Counted from the stretch's first letter, positions 1 to 9,217 are shown. The stretch: DNA of 64,000 nucleotides from an uncultured Alphaproteobacteria bacterium (GCA_902589475.1 CACITD010000005.1:18546-82545), one strand, 5' to 3'. Made by a program: numbers and translations. Notes: generated by a model from the sequence alone, not told the origin.

Positions 1-58
1 ATCTTCATAAAACGAAGATGCTAAAACGTGAGCAAACTTTTCTGTAAACTTTGGTCAA

Positions 59-163
59 TTAAACGAAGCCCAAAAGCGCGACTGCTCTGATACCTACTAA
101 GTAGATGATGGCCGTCCCAACAATAATCGCAGCTAGCTTTAGCAGCCATCGGAAATTATTCAT
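59..163 (-). CDS. possible small single-pass membrane peptide (34 aa)
   Basis: This short minus-strand frame is below the cut-off of the ORF track. It reads MNNFRWLLKLAAIIVGTAII and then LVGIRAVALLGFV before a TAA stop. A positively charged N-terminus is followed by one long hydrophobic stretch, which fits a single membrane segment. A GAGGA Shine-Dalgarno-like sequence lies about 9 bases before the ATG. The composition is that of a real membrane peptide rather than random sequence, but nothing gives a function. Its upstream flank is the otherwise empty region to position 773. It could be chance, because the frame is short. Confidence 0.4.
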   Translation of the reverse strand: MNNFRWLLKLAAIIVGTAIIYLVGIRAVALLGFV

Positions 164-773
164 ATAGACAAGTCCTCGTATTTTAATTCACAAAAGAAGA
201 GATACATAATGACTAGTTTACTCTATAGATTTGTAGCTCCAGTAAAACATAAGTTTATTCAAATAGATAAATAGTTACAAATTAGCCACCAAACAAATCT
301 GATATTTTTAGAAAAGACACGCTTCGCTAATGAGTCGACTGGAGAATTGATTGGATTCAAAAATTGGCCCTCTTTCTTTAATAGACCTGCGTAGCGCCGA
401 ACTTTTGTAAATGACAGACTAATTTATACTTTCCCCGCCGGTAAAAAAGAAAGGGGTTGTTTGACTCTTTGTTAGGAAATAAGAAAAGATAAACGAGGCA
501 GTTATCTGCCCGTGTGTCGTTTCAATTTGGCAGAACCCATGACTGTACAGTAATGACGGGTGGTGCAAAATGCCTTTCCCTCTATGGCTTAGGACCTGAT
601 TTTCATATCTATGAAAATATAGTAGAAGATCTTAAAGCCTGGCGTGTACGGGCGATAGCTCACAATATGTATGAACAACGATGTGATTCTTTGTAAAACT
701 TTCCAAAAGATATAGCGACATTTCAAAAGATAACTAAAACTTTTACTCTGTCTGTAAAATTTGAGGGCTATTC
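164..773. other. long intergenic region without a convincing gene
   Basis: AT-rich stretch between the small minus-strand peptide and the PhyH gene. The only listed frame (514-696, GTG start, 60 aa) has no recognisable domain and no clear ribosome binding site. I see no tRNA, terminator with a T run, or repeat. A promoter for the PhyH-LLM pair presumably lies near the right end. Confidence 0.4.
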
Positions 774-1616
774 ATGTTGAAAATATTAAATGAACGCCAA
801 CGTCAACAACTTAAAGAAAATGGATTTGTTGCTCCAATCCGAGTCTTTTCAGAAGAAAAAGCCCAAGCGTATCGCGCTTGCTTAGAGGCCTTCGAGTTAA
901 GTGCCTCCGACGCTCCCCCTGAAGAGACACTTGCGACTTTGTCACGCTTCAAACCACATTTACTATTCACCTGGCTTGATGAAATCTGCCATAACCAAAG
1001 CTTACTAGACGCGATTGAAGATTTGATTGGCCCAGACCTTCTAATATATTCCACAGCTTTTTTTATTAAGAACGCCGGTGACAACGCATACGTACCCTGG
1101 CACCAAGACACCGCCTATGCCGACTTTAAGGGTGGCAAACAGGTCCGAGCATGGGTAGCTTTTACAAATAGCAATAAGCGAAATGGTTGCATGCGGGTAA
1201 TCAAGGGTTCTCATCTTCGGAGACTTAACCATAGAGACGATCCGTTAGACGAAAATAATATATTATTTAGGAAAGAACGACTATCTGAAGATATCGATGA
1301 AACTTTGGCAACCGACTTAATTCTCAAGCCCGGTGAAATGTCAGTTCATGATTATGGAGTTGTTCACGGGTCAGAGGCTAATAATAGTGATGATAGACGG
1401 ATCGGATTTGCTATCGCATTCATAACGCCCGACACCAAGCCCGTTGGAAGAAAGGAAACCGCTATGCTTGTGAAGGGCTCCGCGTCTGAGGTTGACTGGG
1501 AGCTTGAACCAAGACCAAAGAGGGATTTGGACCAACGTGCAAAAAAGGCTCACCGGCATGCTATGAAGATACGGACTGGACACTTTTACAATACAAAAGG
1601 CACTGTCACTGGATAA
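774..1616 (+). CDS. phytanoyl-CoA dioxygenase (PhyH) family protein
   Basis: This is a predicted Fe(II)/2-oxoglutarate-dependent oxygenase of 280 residues, a normal length for the PhyH family. The iron-binding facial triad is visible as His110 and Asp112 in WHQDTAY and a distal His198 in VVHGSEANNSDDRR. The arginine after the distal His would bind 2-oxoglutarate. Bacterial relatives hydroxylate diverse small molecules, so the substrate cannot be named. The ATG at 774 follows a GAGGG ribosome binding site. The stop codon shares one base with the start of the next gene, an LLM oxidoreductase, so the two are probably translationally coupled and may act on the same compound. Confidence 0.85.
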   Translation: MLKILNERQRQQLKENGFVAPIRVFSEEKAQAYRACLEAFELSASDAPPEETLATLSRFKPHLLFTWLDEICHNQSLLDAIEDLIGPDLLIYSTAFFIKNAGDNAYVPWHQDTAYADFKGGKQVRAWVAFTNSNKRNGCMRVIKGSHLRRLNHRDDPLDENNILFRKERLSEDIDETLATDLILKPGEMSVHDYGVVHGSEANNSDDRRIGFAIAFITPDTKPVGRKETAMLVKGSASEVDWELEPRPKRDLDQRAKKAHRHAMKIRTGHFYNTKGTVTG

Positions 1617-2455
1617 TGAAGGTTGGCATAATTATATTCACGACGGAGTATTCCATTCAACCAGCTGAACTTGCCATTGCAGCCGAAGAACGAGGAATAG
1701 AGGCACTTTGGTTTCCGGAACACTCGCATATACCAGTATCGCGAGAATCACCGTTTCCCGGAGGGGGTGAACTGCCTCGAATGTACTATGATGTTTTTGA
1801 TCCATTTGTAGCGCTGAGCGCCGCTGCAAGCGTAACTAGTAACATTTTGATCGGCACGGGAATTTGTTTAGTTGTACAAAGAGACCCAATCCAATTAGCA
1901 AAGGAAACTGCAACCCTCGACACCATATCTAATGGACGTTTCTTATTTGGTATCGGGGCGGGCTGGAATGCTGACGAAATGAAAAACCACGGAACAACTA
2001 ACTTTAAAACACGTTTCGATTTAATGAGTGAGCGGGTTGCCGCGATAAAATGTATTTGGTTAAATGAAAAGGCTTCGTTTAGTGGTAATTATGTAAATTT
2101 TGATGACATAGTTGCTTACCCAAAGCCTAAGTCGAAACCGCACCCCCCTATTTTCGTAGGTGGAGGTTTTCCTCATGGCGCAAGGAGAGCTTTACAATAT
2201 GGGGATGCGTGGATGCCTAGCGGAGTGAGTTCATCTGGAATGAATATCTACGAGGTAATTCCACGCTTCCGGCAAATGGCTGCTGAATTTGGAAAGGACC
2301 CTGACACTTTCCCAGTTACATATTTCAATCTCGACCCAAAGATAGAGGATATAAAAAAACTAGAAGATTTGGGGATAGATCGAGTTGTCTTTGCCTTACC
2401 TTCAAAAAGACGTGAAATTATTCTACCCATTCTCGACAGTATTGGAAAAAGTTAA
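1616..2455 (+). CDS. LLM class flavin-dependent oxidoreductase (F420/FMN luciferase-like)
   Basis: The 279-residue protein has the luciferase-like monooxygenase barrel pattern: an N-terminal strand MKVGIIIF, the ALWFPEHSHIP segment near residue 35, and the GRFLFGIGAGWNADEM segment near residue 105. It most resembles the TIGR03619-type F420-dependent group, although FMN use cannot be excluded from sequence. The ATG overlaps the stop of the upstream PhyH gene by one base, which argues for an operon of two oxygenase-like enzymes. The reaction and substrate are unknown. No F420 biosynthesis genes lie in this window. Confidence 0.8.
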   Translation: MKVGIIIFTTEYSIQPAELAIAAEERGIEALWFPEHSHIPVSRESPFPGGGELPRMYYDVFDPFVALSAAASVTSNILIGTGICLVVQRDPIQLAKETATLDTISNGRFLFGIGAGWNADEMKNHGTTNFKTRFDLMSERVAAIKCIWLNEKASFSGNYVNFDDIVAYPKPKSKPHPPIFVGGGFPHGARRALQYGDAWMPSGVSSSGMNIYEVIPRFRQMAAEFGKDPDTFPVTYFNLDPKIEDIKKLEDLGIDRVVFALPSKRREIILPILDSIGKS

Positions 2456-2519
2456 TCCCATCCCTGTTACAGAGTAAATAATCGCTGTAGAGTATTAAAA
2501 TCCTAAGGAGGGTAGAGAA

Positions 2520-3488
2520 ATGCGAGCAGTCGGCTTCTACGAATATGGTAATGCTGATGTACTTCAAGTTTTAGATTTACCAGCTGTAAATGCTGGAGAA
2601 GGTGAGGTGAGGGTTAGAGTTCACGCCGCTGCCATAAACCCCACGGATATTCTTTCTAGATCTGGAGCGAGAAAAAGACCAATGGGGAAAACGGATACGT
2701 ATGCAAATGAACAGCCCGTTGATGGCCCGCCATATGTTCCTGGTATGGATGTTGCTGGTGTTGTTGACCAGGTCGGCGACAATGTAAATACGGGCGTTAA
2801 AATTGGCGACTCTGTAGTCGCTATGGTAGTACCTATGGGCTCGCATGGTGGGTATAGAGAGCAAATTGTTCTGAAGGCTAATGCTGCAGTACCAGCGCCT
2901 TCATCCTCGAACCATGTAGAAGCTTGTACGTTGCCCATGAACGCACTCACCGCCCGCTTATCACTCGATTTGTTGAATCTAAAGGCTGGACAAACACTTG
3001 CGGTAACCGGCGCAGCTGGTGCCTATGGCGGATATATTGTCCAATTAGCCAAAACCGAGGGCCTACAAGTAATCGCTGACGCCTCAGATAAAGACCGAGA
3101 ACTAGTTTTATCACTTGGGGCAGACATAGTTCTGCCGCGAGGAAACCAGATAGCTAAAAGTATTCGCGAACGTTTTCCAAGCGGAGTCGATGGATTAGCT
3201 GACGGTGCAGTTCAAAACGACCTCGTTGTAGATGCAGTGAAAGATGGCGGCGCCTTTACCGCGGTTCGTGGTTACGAAGGCACATCACAACGAAATATAA
3301 ACTTCACTCAGACATGGGTTAGAAGTTATGATGGACAGTTTGCAAAGCTCTCTTCCTTAGTTAAGCTCGTGGAGGATAATAAGCTAACGCTGCGGGTTGG
3401 GGACGTCTTCAGTCCAGAAGATGCGGCAGTCGCTCATAGACGCCTTGAAGCTGGAGGAACACGAGGAAGATTGGTTTTAAAATTCTGA
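2520..3488 (+). CDS. zinc-independent MDR alcohol dehydrogenase / NADPH:quinone reductase family
   Basis: A 322-residue medium-chain dehydrogenase/reductase. The GroES-like N-terminal domain shows AAAINPTDILSRSG and VPGMDVAGVV, and the Rossmann domain shows AVTGAAGAYGGYIVQLAK near residue 162, an AxxGxxG-type NADPH site. Catalytic zinc ligands are not evident, so it fits the quinone oxidoreductase branch. A strong AAGGAGGG ribosome binding site precedes the ATG at 2520. It stands alone with the same orientation as the PhyH-LLM pair 64 bases upstream and could be co-transcribed with it. The substrate is unknown. Confidence 0.8.
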   Translation: MRAVGFYEYGNADVLQVLDLPAVNAGEGEVRVRVHAAAINPTDILSRSGARKRPMGKTDTYANEQPVDGPPYVPGMDVAGVVDQVGDNVNTGVKIGDSVVAMVVPMGSHGGYREQIVLKANAAVPAPSSSNHVEACTLPMNALTARLSLDLLNLKAGQTLAVTGAAGAYGGYIVQLAKTEGLQVIADASDKDRELVLSLGADIVLPRGNQIAKSIRERFPSGVDGLADGAVQNDLVVDAVKDGGAFTAVRGYEGTSQRNINFTQTWVRSYDGQFAKLSSLVKLVEDNKLTLRVGDVFSPEDAAVAHRRLEAGGTRGRLVLKF

Positions 3489-3640
3489 CGATTTAAGTCT
3501 TATTGACTTCATGTTTAAATTTCAGCGGAATGCATAAAATTATAACCATCCTAGGCAAAGAGATATAAGTAGGTTAAATAAATACTGCGATTTCGAAATG
3601 AAAATTTCGGACGGACTTTTTTTATGAAGTGGAGTAACAG

Positions 3641-4015
3641 ATGAAAACTGCCAAGGATTATCTTGATGAAGCGAATGCGGTTGTCAAAAAAATCGATTTT
3701 GATGCCGCGCTTCAAAAACACAACTCAAAATCAGCTGTATTCATCGATGTCAGAGATAGCGGTGACATTGCAAAGACAGGCACGATAACTGATGCCTTAA
3801 AGATACAGCGTGGTCTTATTGAATTTGTAGCTGATGAAGCAACAAAACTTTATAACGATGCCTTGAAAAAGGACTCAGAAATCATTTTAGTCTGCGGCGC
3901 CGGCGGCCAAGCGGCTTTAACAGGCAAAACACTCATCGATATGGGTTACACAAATGTATCGAATGTGGGAGCAATTGGTGATTGGGAAAAAAATGGAGGA
4001 CCCATGAGTAAATAG
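3641..4015 (+). CDS. rhodanese-like domain protein
   Basis: A single rhodanese domain of 124 residues. The CH2-type motif FIDVRDSGD lies near residue 35, and the active-site Cys85 sits in ILVCGAGGQAA, with the conserved helix and LIDMGYTNVSNVGAIGDWEKNGGP after it. Such stand-alone domains carry persulfide sulfur or act as redox sensors in the cytoplasm, and no signal peptide is visible. The gene stands apart from its neighbours, with about 150 bases before and 220 after, so context gives no partner. The 222 bases that follow hold no convincing gene. Confidence 0.85.
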   Translation: MKTAKDYLDEANAVVKKIDFDAALQKHNSKSAVFIDVRDSGDIAKTGTITDALKIQRGLIEFVADEATKLYNDALKKDSEIILVCGAGGQAALTGKTLIDMGYTNVSNVGAIGDWEKNGGPMSK

Positions 4016-4237
4016 TTTCTGTTTACGATTGGATCATAACAACGCCTGAACTTCCACTCTACATATTGCGCGACATAGTTGCTGTTTTGATATACAGACA
4101 CTCTGCTCAAGTAACTAAAATCGCATAATTGCCTTAGCAAAGATTAAAAAGTCTCAGCTTTACAGATAGCTGGTGAACAGTTCGGGTGTGGTTCCATTTA
4201 ATCTTTACAAGACAGTGGGACAAAGAGATGACAAAGG

Positions 4238-5563
4238 ATGCTTAGACAACTCCCTCCGATCAGTGTTTTTGTACTTTGGCTCACAGTTCTTTTTGGAGTT
4301 ACATTATTTTCGGATAACATTTTTTACAGATCGCAAAAAAATTCTTTAGACACCTTCCCAAATGAACTTATTGAGAAAAAAATTCACGAAACGCAACGGG
4401 CAAAGCTAGAACCTGATCCAGTCACCCCTAAGGTCATCGAAAAGCCTAAGAATATAACAAAGCATGTTCGTGTAAAAAAAGGCGATACACTAATGAAGGT
4501 GCTTACCTCCAATGGTGTAGACAAAAAACAGGCTGCAAACTTAATAGCAGCGGTCAAAACAATTTATAATCTCCGGTCTTTGCCAATCGACCATCAGCTA
4601 AGCATTTATTTTTCCACTGATTCCTACAATGCTCATAATAAGTATAACAAAGTTGAAAGTTTCTCATTTCTAAAGAATTACAAAGAACAAATTTTTGCTT
4701 CTCGGGATACTGCCGGCAAGTTCAAATCAGAAATTAAAATTCGGTCATTAAAGACCAAAGACGTGTACATCGAGGGCCAAATTTCTTCAAGCTTATATGA
4801 AGCCGCGTTAAGTAAGCGAATGCCACAAAAATTACTAATGGAACTTATCAGGATCTATAGTTTCGATGTTGACTTTCAGAGAGAAATTCAAAGGGAAGAC
4901 TCTTTTTCTATACTTTTCAAGCAGCATTCGAACGCCGACGGTGAAATCGTACATAACGACACCATCGAATGGGCCAAACTCACACTTAGTGGAAAACCTT
5001 TAGAATACGCAAAATATACGTCTCCCAAAAGCAACCATACAGATTATTATAATCGAGAGGGGAAAAGCGTGAAAAAGACGCTCATGCGGACCCCAGTCGA
5101 CGGGGCTCGACTAAGTTCTCGTTATGGAAAAAGAAAGCACCCTATTCTAGGTTTTACAAAAATGCACCGTGGTGTGGACTTTGCTGCGCCAAAAGGAACA
5201 CCCATAATGGCGGCTGGCGACGGAGTTATTGAGGCAGTAGGACGAAAAGGTAATTACGGCAAGTACATCCGTATTCGACATAACTCTACCTATAAAACCG
5301 CATACGGGCACCTCTCCAGATATAAGAGGGGGTTGAAAAACGGAAAAAGAGTAAAACAGGGAAGTATAATAGGTTACGTTGGATCAACCGGTCGTTCCAC
5401 TGGGCCCCACCTGCATTACGAAGTGATAAAGAATGGAAAGAAGACGAATCCACTCAGTGTGCGATTACCCGCGGGAGACGCTCTTAAGGATAACGAATTA
5501 AAGATTTTTTTGAACCAATTAACATCGATTGACGGCAGAATCCAAAAAGCGCAAGCAGATTAA
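4238..5563 (+). CDS. M23 family (LytM) murein endopeptidase with N-terminal membrane anchor
   Basis: A 441-residue envelope protein. Residues about 8-26 form a hydrophobic anchor, followed by a LysM/OapA-like region (HVRVKKGDTLMKVLTSNGVD) around residues 77-96. The C-terminal peptidase M23 domain carries the zinc motifs HRGVDF near residue 309 and HLHYE near residue 390. This matches MepM/YebA-type DD-endopeptidases that cut peptidoglycan cross-links in the periplasm to allow wall growth. The full catalytic set is present, so it is probably active rather than a degenerate EnvC-type activator. It converges with the 3-hydroxyacyl-CoA dehydrogenase gene across a 53-base gap. Confidence 0.9.
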   Translation: MLRQLPPISVFVLWLTVLFGVTLFSDNIFYRSQKNSLDTFPNELIEKKIHETQRAKLEPDPVTPKVIEKPKNITKHVRVKKGDTLMKVLTSNGVDKKQAANLIAAVKTIYNLRSLPIDHQLSIYFSTDSYNAHNKYNKVESFSFLKNYKEQIFASRDTAGKFKSEIKIRSLKTKDVYIEGQISSSLYEAALSKRMPQKLLMELIRIYSFDVDFQREIQREDSFSILFKQHSNADGEIVHNDTIEWAKLTLSGKPLEYAKYTSPKSNHTDYYNREGKSVKKTLMRTPVDGARLSSRYGKRKHPILGFTKMHRGVDFAAPKGTPIMAAGDGVIEAVGRKGNYGKYIRIRHNSTYKTAYGHLSRYKRGLKNGKRVKQGSIIGYVGSTGRSTGPHLHYEVIKNGKKTNPLSVRLPAGDALKDNELKIFLNQLTSIDGRIQKAQAD

Positions 5564-5616
5564 ACAGGAACGTTTAACTTTAGCAACTTCCCAGTCATAT
5601 TTTAATTCAGATCCTC

Positions 5617-6474
5617 TTACTTGTCGTATTTATACCATCCTCGCCCGACTTTTCGGCCAGCCCTTCCAGCTGCTACAACTTGCTTTAATAATGGCCGCGG
5701 ATGAAATCTATCTCCATACGCATCCTCTAATATTTTTCCAACTTGGAGATTTAAGGTGTTGCTTGTTAAGTCCATGAGTTCAAACGGGCCCACGGGGTGC
5801 CCTAACCCAAGCTTACAGCCTACATCAATGTCTTCAGGAGTGCAGGCTCCCTCTTCTACTAATCGTAGAGCTTCGTTCCAAAGGGCAAATAGCATTCTAT
5901 TCACAGCAAAGCCGACGACATCCTTAACTTGAATAGGTACTTTACCTGCGTCCTTGCATGCCTGTGTCGCTGTTTCAAGTGCCTCGGCACTTGAATCCAT
6001 ACCATTTATGACTTCTACCAGTTTCATTCTATGTACAGGGGAAAAGAAATGGAGCCCCACAAAGTTCTTTTGCCTAGCCTCAGATACATTTGCAGAAAGA
6101 ACAGTAATAGAAATGCTGGAGGTATTTGAAGCAATGATGCAATTTGTCTTTAAAATGTTATCAAGTTTTTTAAATACTTCACCCTTCACTGCTGCATCCT
6201 CAAAAACAGCCTCAATGACCATTTGACACTCTGAAAAGTCTTCCAAATTCGTCGTTACAACAATGTTTGAAAGAGTTATTGCTTTGTCTTCTTCGGTCCA
6301 AAAATTTCTTGAAATACCCGCATCCAGTGTCCTTGATAATTTGTTTAATGCCTCGTCTAATCGTTCTTGGCTTGTATCATTTAACCTGACAGATTTCCCA
6401 GACATGGCAAATATGAGCGCTATTTCTGCGCCCATCATACCTGCACCAATTACTCCTAAATTGTCAATTTGCAT
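5617..6474 (-). CDS. 3-hydroxyacyl-CoA dehydrogenase (3-hydroxybutyryl-CoA dehydrogenase type)
   Basis: NAD-dependent oxidation of 3-hydroxyacyl-CoA to 3-oxoacyl-CoA in the cytoplasm. The Rossmann motif LGVIGAGMMGAEIA is at the N-terminus, and VGLHFFSPVHRMKLVEV carries the catalytic His. The C-terminal helical domain includes KDVVGFAVNRML and GHPVGPFELMDL. I start the gene at the internal ATG (MQIDNLGVIG), which follows an AGGGA-like site. The longer frame in the track adds 21 residues unlike the family. At about 285 residues it is the single-domain bacterial form, not the FadB fusion. It diverges from an SDR gene and so may belong to a shared fatty-acid or ketone pathway. Confidence 0.88.
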   Translation of the reverse strand: MQIDNLGVIGAGMMGAEIALIFAMSGKSVRLNDTSQERLDEALNKLSRTLDAGISRNFWTEEDKAITLSNIVVTTNLEDFSECQMVIEAVFEDAAVKGEVFKKLDNILKTNCIIASNTSSISITVLSANVSEARQKNFVGLHFFSPVHRMKLVEVINGMDSSAEALETATQACKDAGKVPIQVKDVVGFAVNRMLFALWNEALRLVEEGACTPEDIDVGCKLGLGHPVGPFELMDLTSNTLNLQVGKILEDAYGDRFHPRPLLKQVVAAGRAGRKVGRGWYKYDK

Positions 6475-6660
6475 TTTGCTTTTCCCTAAATGACCAACAA
6501 AACCTTTAATGTTACAAAAAAATCCTAGTATCACCAAATGAACTAAACTTAAATTATTTTATCCAAAATATTTTTTGTCCTATTTCTTTTAGCTTTAAAT
6601 TTTTTGCTTTACGTTTACGTTACCGTCAGAACAGTTCGTTTGAATAAGGGAGAAAATATA

Positions 6661-7440
6661 ATGCGCCTCGAGGGAAAGATAGGTTTAGTGACTGCAGCTG
6701 GATCCGGGATGGGACGCGCCGGCGCAATCAGGTTTGCACAAGAGGGTGCATTGGTCGGGGTTGCAGACGTAGATGAAGACGCTGTTGCTTCGGTTGTAAA
6801 TGAAATCGAAAAAAACGGGGGAAAAGCAAAGGGCATCGTTGCAGATTTGACCAAGGATGCAGATTCTAAAAGAATTGTTACAGAGACGGCGAAATATTTT
6901 AATGGCCTCGACTTTGTCTGGAATCATGTCGGATATCCTGGTCCTGCATCTGTTGAAGGCGTTGAAATGGATGATTTTGATCTAACGCTAGATTTAAACT
7001 TGAGAACTATTTTAATAACAACGGATGCGGCATTAGCCGAACTGCGTGCCCGGGGGGGTGGAAGCCTTCTGTTCACCGCTTCCACATCAGGTCTAGCTGG
7101 TTCTGGTTTTAGTCCTATTTATTCGATGGCTAAGTTTGGTGTTGTTGGGTTTGTTAGAGCATTAGCTAAACGGGTGGCGAAAGATAATATTCGCGCAAAT
7201 GCAGTTTGTCCTGGTCCTATAGATACCCCCATGCTCCGAGTTTTCGTTGCTAGACCAGATCAACAATCAACGGTAGGGATGGACAAAGAAGACCTAGTAA
7301 AAAAACGGGGTGGGGTTGGTCCAATGGGACGGCCTGGCCGGCCTGAGGAAGTAGCAAATGCTGCCCTTTTTCTGCTCTCGGATGAAGCATCATTTGTAAA
7401 CGGCATCGCTATGCCCGTTGATGGAGGCATAACTGCTTAG
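6661..7440 (+). CDS. short-chain dehydrogenase/reductase (SDR)
   Basis: Classical SDR of about 259 residues. The cofactor motif is TAAGSGMGRAGAIRF near residue 12, and the catalytic Ser and YSMAK are present (STSGLAGSGFSPIYSMAKF, around residue 155). PVDGGITA closes the chain, as is usual for FabG-like enzymes. I use the ATG at 6661, preceded by AAGGGAG. The track start at 6604 adds 19 residues with no family counterpart. The substrate is unknown. The 3' end overlaps the amidohydrolase gene on the other strand by four bases, so no terminator separates them. Confidence 0.85.
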   Translation: MRLEGKIGLVTAAGSGMGRAGAIRFAQEGALVGVADVDEDAVASVVNEIEKNGGKAKGIVADLTKDADSKRIVTETAKYFNGLDFVWNHVGYPGPASVEGVEMDDFDLTLDLNLRTILITTDAALAELRARGGGSLLFTASTSGLAGSGFSPIYSMAKFGVVGFVRALAKRVAKDNIRANAVCPGPIDTPMLRVFVARPDQQSTVGMDKEDLVKKRGGVGPMGRPGRPEEVANAALFLLSDEASFVNGIAMPVDGGITA

Positions 7441-8414
7441 ATTTTAAAGAGTTTTCTAGCGTTTTCCGTAAGCATCAAGTTTGCCTCTTCCTGCGAACAG
7501 TTTGCCATTTCTATTACTTGCCGCGGTTCTTGATCACCTATCGGGAAAGGGTAGTCCGAGCCAAGCATGATTCGTTCTGGACCAACTTTTTGTATTAAAA
7601 ATTGCAAAATATCAGGCTGAAAAACAATACTGTCAAAATAAAGCTCATGAAATTGTTCGACCGGGTCGACCACTAAATCAGGAAATGCCTTATAATTCCT
7701 CTCTAACCGACCTAGCATATACGGAAGTGCGCCACCTCCAGTTGATGCGACGATAATGAGATTCTGAAAACGGGTCAGATGTCCCTTAAAAAGTAATCGA
7801 CTTATTGCAATAGATACATCTGAGACGCGGCCTACTGCGTTCATCATTTGCATATCATGAAGCCGGTTATCATCTGAACCAAACATTGGATGTATTATGA
7901 TTGGAACGCGTAACTTCGCCGCCATGTCCCAAAATGGATCTAAGTCCGGGTCATCGAGATTTCCTGTATCCCCATTCGGTTGAGTGCCAATCATAGCACC
8001 AGGCATCCCCATTTTAACCGCTTCTTCCAACACAGCGGCGGCATGTTTACCAGATTGGAGCGGAACAGTTGCTAGAGGTTGGATACCCTCTTTATTTTTG
8101 CACTCGGCCACCATTCCTTCATTGAGAAAGCGGCTCCATTGTGCGCCCTCTTCTGGATCAATCGAGTAAGCAAAGCTATCCAACCATCCCCCTGATAATT
8201 GCAGATCAATTCGGGTCTCTGAAAGAAACTTCTGGCGCGCTTTAAAAAGGCGTAATTTCGGCATTATAGGTCGAGTGGGCGCATTTTGATTGAATGATAG
8301 TTGAAATTTATCGTCTTGAATAAGAAGTTCTATAGATGGAAAATTTTTCTTCTGACTTTTAAATTCATCTAACGTGCTCTGAGGCAACATATGGGCGTGT
8401 GTGTCTATAATCAT
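7437..8414 (-). CDS. amidohydrolase family 2 (ACMS decarboxylase-like) metal hydrolase
   Basis: A 325-residue TIM-barrel amidohydrolase. The HxH metal motif is at the very N-terminus in MIIDTHAHMLPQ, a later metal His is in VPIIIHPMFG, and the catalytic Asp is in MLGSDYPFP near residue 280. Relatives decarboxylate or hydrolyse aromatic and heterocyclic acids, for example aminocarboxymuconate semialdehyde decarboxylase. The start was moved to MIIDTHAHML at 8414 because this motif normally opens the protein and an AGGAAG site precedes it. It probably acts in ring-cleavage or related catabolism, but no pathway partner lies next to it except the convergent SDR. Confidence 0.82.
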   Translation of the reverse strand: MIIDTHAHMLPQSTLDEFKSQKKNFPSIELLIQDDKFQLSFNQNAPTRPIMPKLRLFKARQKFLSETRIDLQLSGGWLDSFAYSIDPEEGAQWSRFLNEGMVAECKNKEGIQPLATVPLQSGKHAAAVLEEAVKMGMPGAMIGTQPNGDTGNLDDPDLDPFWDMAAKLRVPIIIHPMFGSDDNRLHDMQMMNAVGRVSDVSIAISRLLFKGHLTRFQNLIIVASTGGGALPYMLGRLERNYKAFPDLVVDPVEQFHELYFDSIVFQPDILQFLIQKVGPERIMLGSDYPFPIGDQEPRQVIEMANCSQEEANLMLTENARKLFKI

Positions 8415-9006
8415 GAAAATATTTCTTCCTAGTTTTGTCGTTTGGTAGCGTTGTTCAGGCTTTTTATGCACCACATATGTGAAAAATGGAATTATCTATA
8501 CGGTCATCATCAAACTACGAATTACCATCTTTTTTTGATTAGACTCGCTTTTCATTTCTTTTCATTCACAATTGGAGGATTTTATCCAGTTTAAAAAGGT
8601 TGATTACCGAATTTATTTGTAGCATCCCCTAAGAAGCTTGAATATGAAGGGTTTACCACAGAAATTAATATTAAGAAAATGGCGTTGCCAGGGAAAGTTT
8701 CCAAAACATTTCAGTAATCGATAATTTATTTCGTCACAAAAAAAAAAGACCTGTTAGAAACAGCAAATGCTTCCGAAATAGGTTATTTTTTTGGTTTATT
8801 TCCATTTTGGAATTGAAAAAGTGCAAAATTTGCTTGACCAATCGGCAAACAAAGCACATATCCATAGGTTGTTGCGAAAGTGTCTTGCGAATACAGAATG
8901 AACACAAATCTAAGCTCACTCAATTTTTTCCCTGACATCATTAACACTATTAGTACGCCACTTACATCGAGTGGCATTAAAATTAAGTACGTCTAAGGAG
9001 ACAATA
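8415..9006. other. long divergent intergenic region and cspA leader
   Basis: About 590 bases between the amidohydrolase and the cold-shock gene. It holds the copy of TTGATTACCGAATT at 8600-8613, a terminator-like hairpin at about 8749-8790 and, near the cspA start, a perfect GCCACT/AGTGGC stem at 8957-8975. Minus-strand frames of about 60 residues in the track have no family features and I do not accept them. A long, structured leader is typical of cold-shock genes. Confidence 0.45.
8749..8790. terminator. possible bidirectional terminator or sRNA 3' end
   Basis: CCTGTT and AATAGG pair with an inner AGC/GCT. The element is followed on the plus strand by TTATTTTTTT and on the minus strand by a run of ten T residues. 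No annotated gene ends here on either strand, so a small RNA on one strand is possible. The stem is short and this is inference. Confidence 0.35.
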
Positions 9007-9213
9007 ATGGCGACCGGTACCGTAAAATGGTTTAATCCAACTAAAGGCTATGGCTTCATTCAACCTGACGAAGGCGGCCCTGATGCATTTGTGCATATCA
9101 CGGCTTTGGAAGCGTCAGGAATCGACGCTTTAAATGAAGGAGCAAAAGTAGAGTTTGAACTCGAAGTTGGCAGGAACGGCAAACAAGCTGCTGCTAACCT
9201 TAAGTTGCTTTAA
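9007..9213 (+). CDS. cspA: cold-shock protein (CspA family)
   Basis: A 68-residue single CSD protein, the normal length for the family. It opens with MATGTVKWFNPTKGYGFIQP, which contains RNP1-like GYGFI, and continues with the RNP2-like DAFVHITAL. It binds single-stranded RNA and DNA and acts as an RNA chaperone. The ATG at 9007 follows an AAGGAG site. The track start at 8971 would add 12 residues across that site and is rejected. A leader with a small stem (8957-8975) precedes it and a strong hairpin follows it. Many alphaproteobacteria carry several copies, so cold induction cannot be assumed. Confidence 0.95.
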   Translation: MATGTVKWFNPTKGYGFIQPDEGGPDAFVHITALEASGIDALNEGAKVEFELEVGRNGKQAAANLKLL

Positions 9214-9217
9214 ACAG

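Noticed and set aside
514-696. 60-residue frame with GTG start in the long leading intergenic region
   Set aside because: No ribosome binding site, no recognisable domain and composition rich in unusual residues; looks like a chance frame.
8734-8977. Two overlapping minus-strand frames before cspA
   Set aside because: They overlap the probable cspA leader and the hairpin, lack a ribosome binding site and show no family features.
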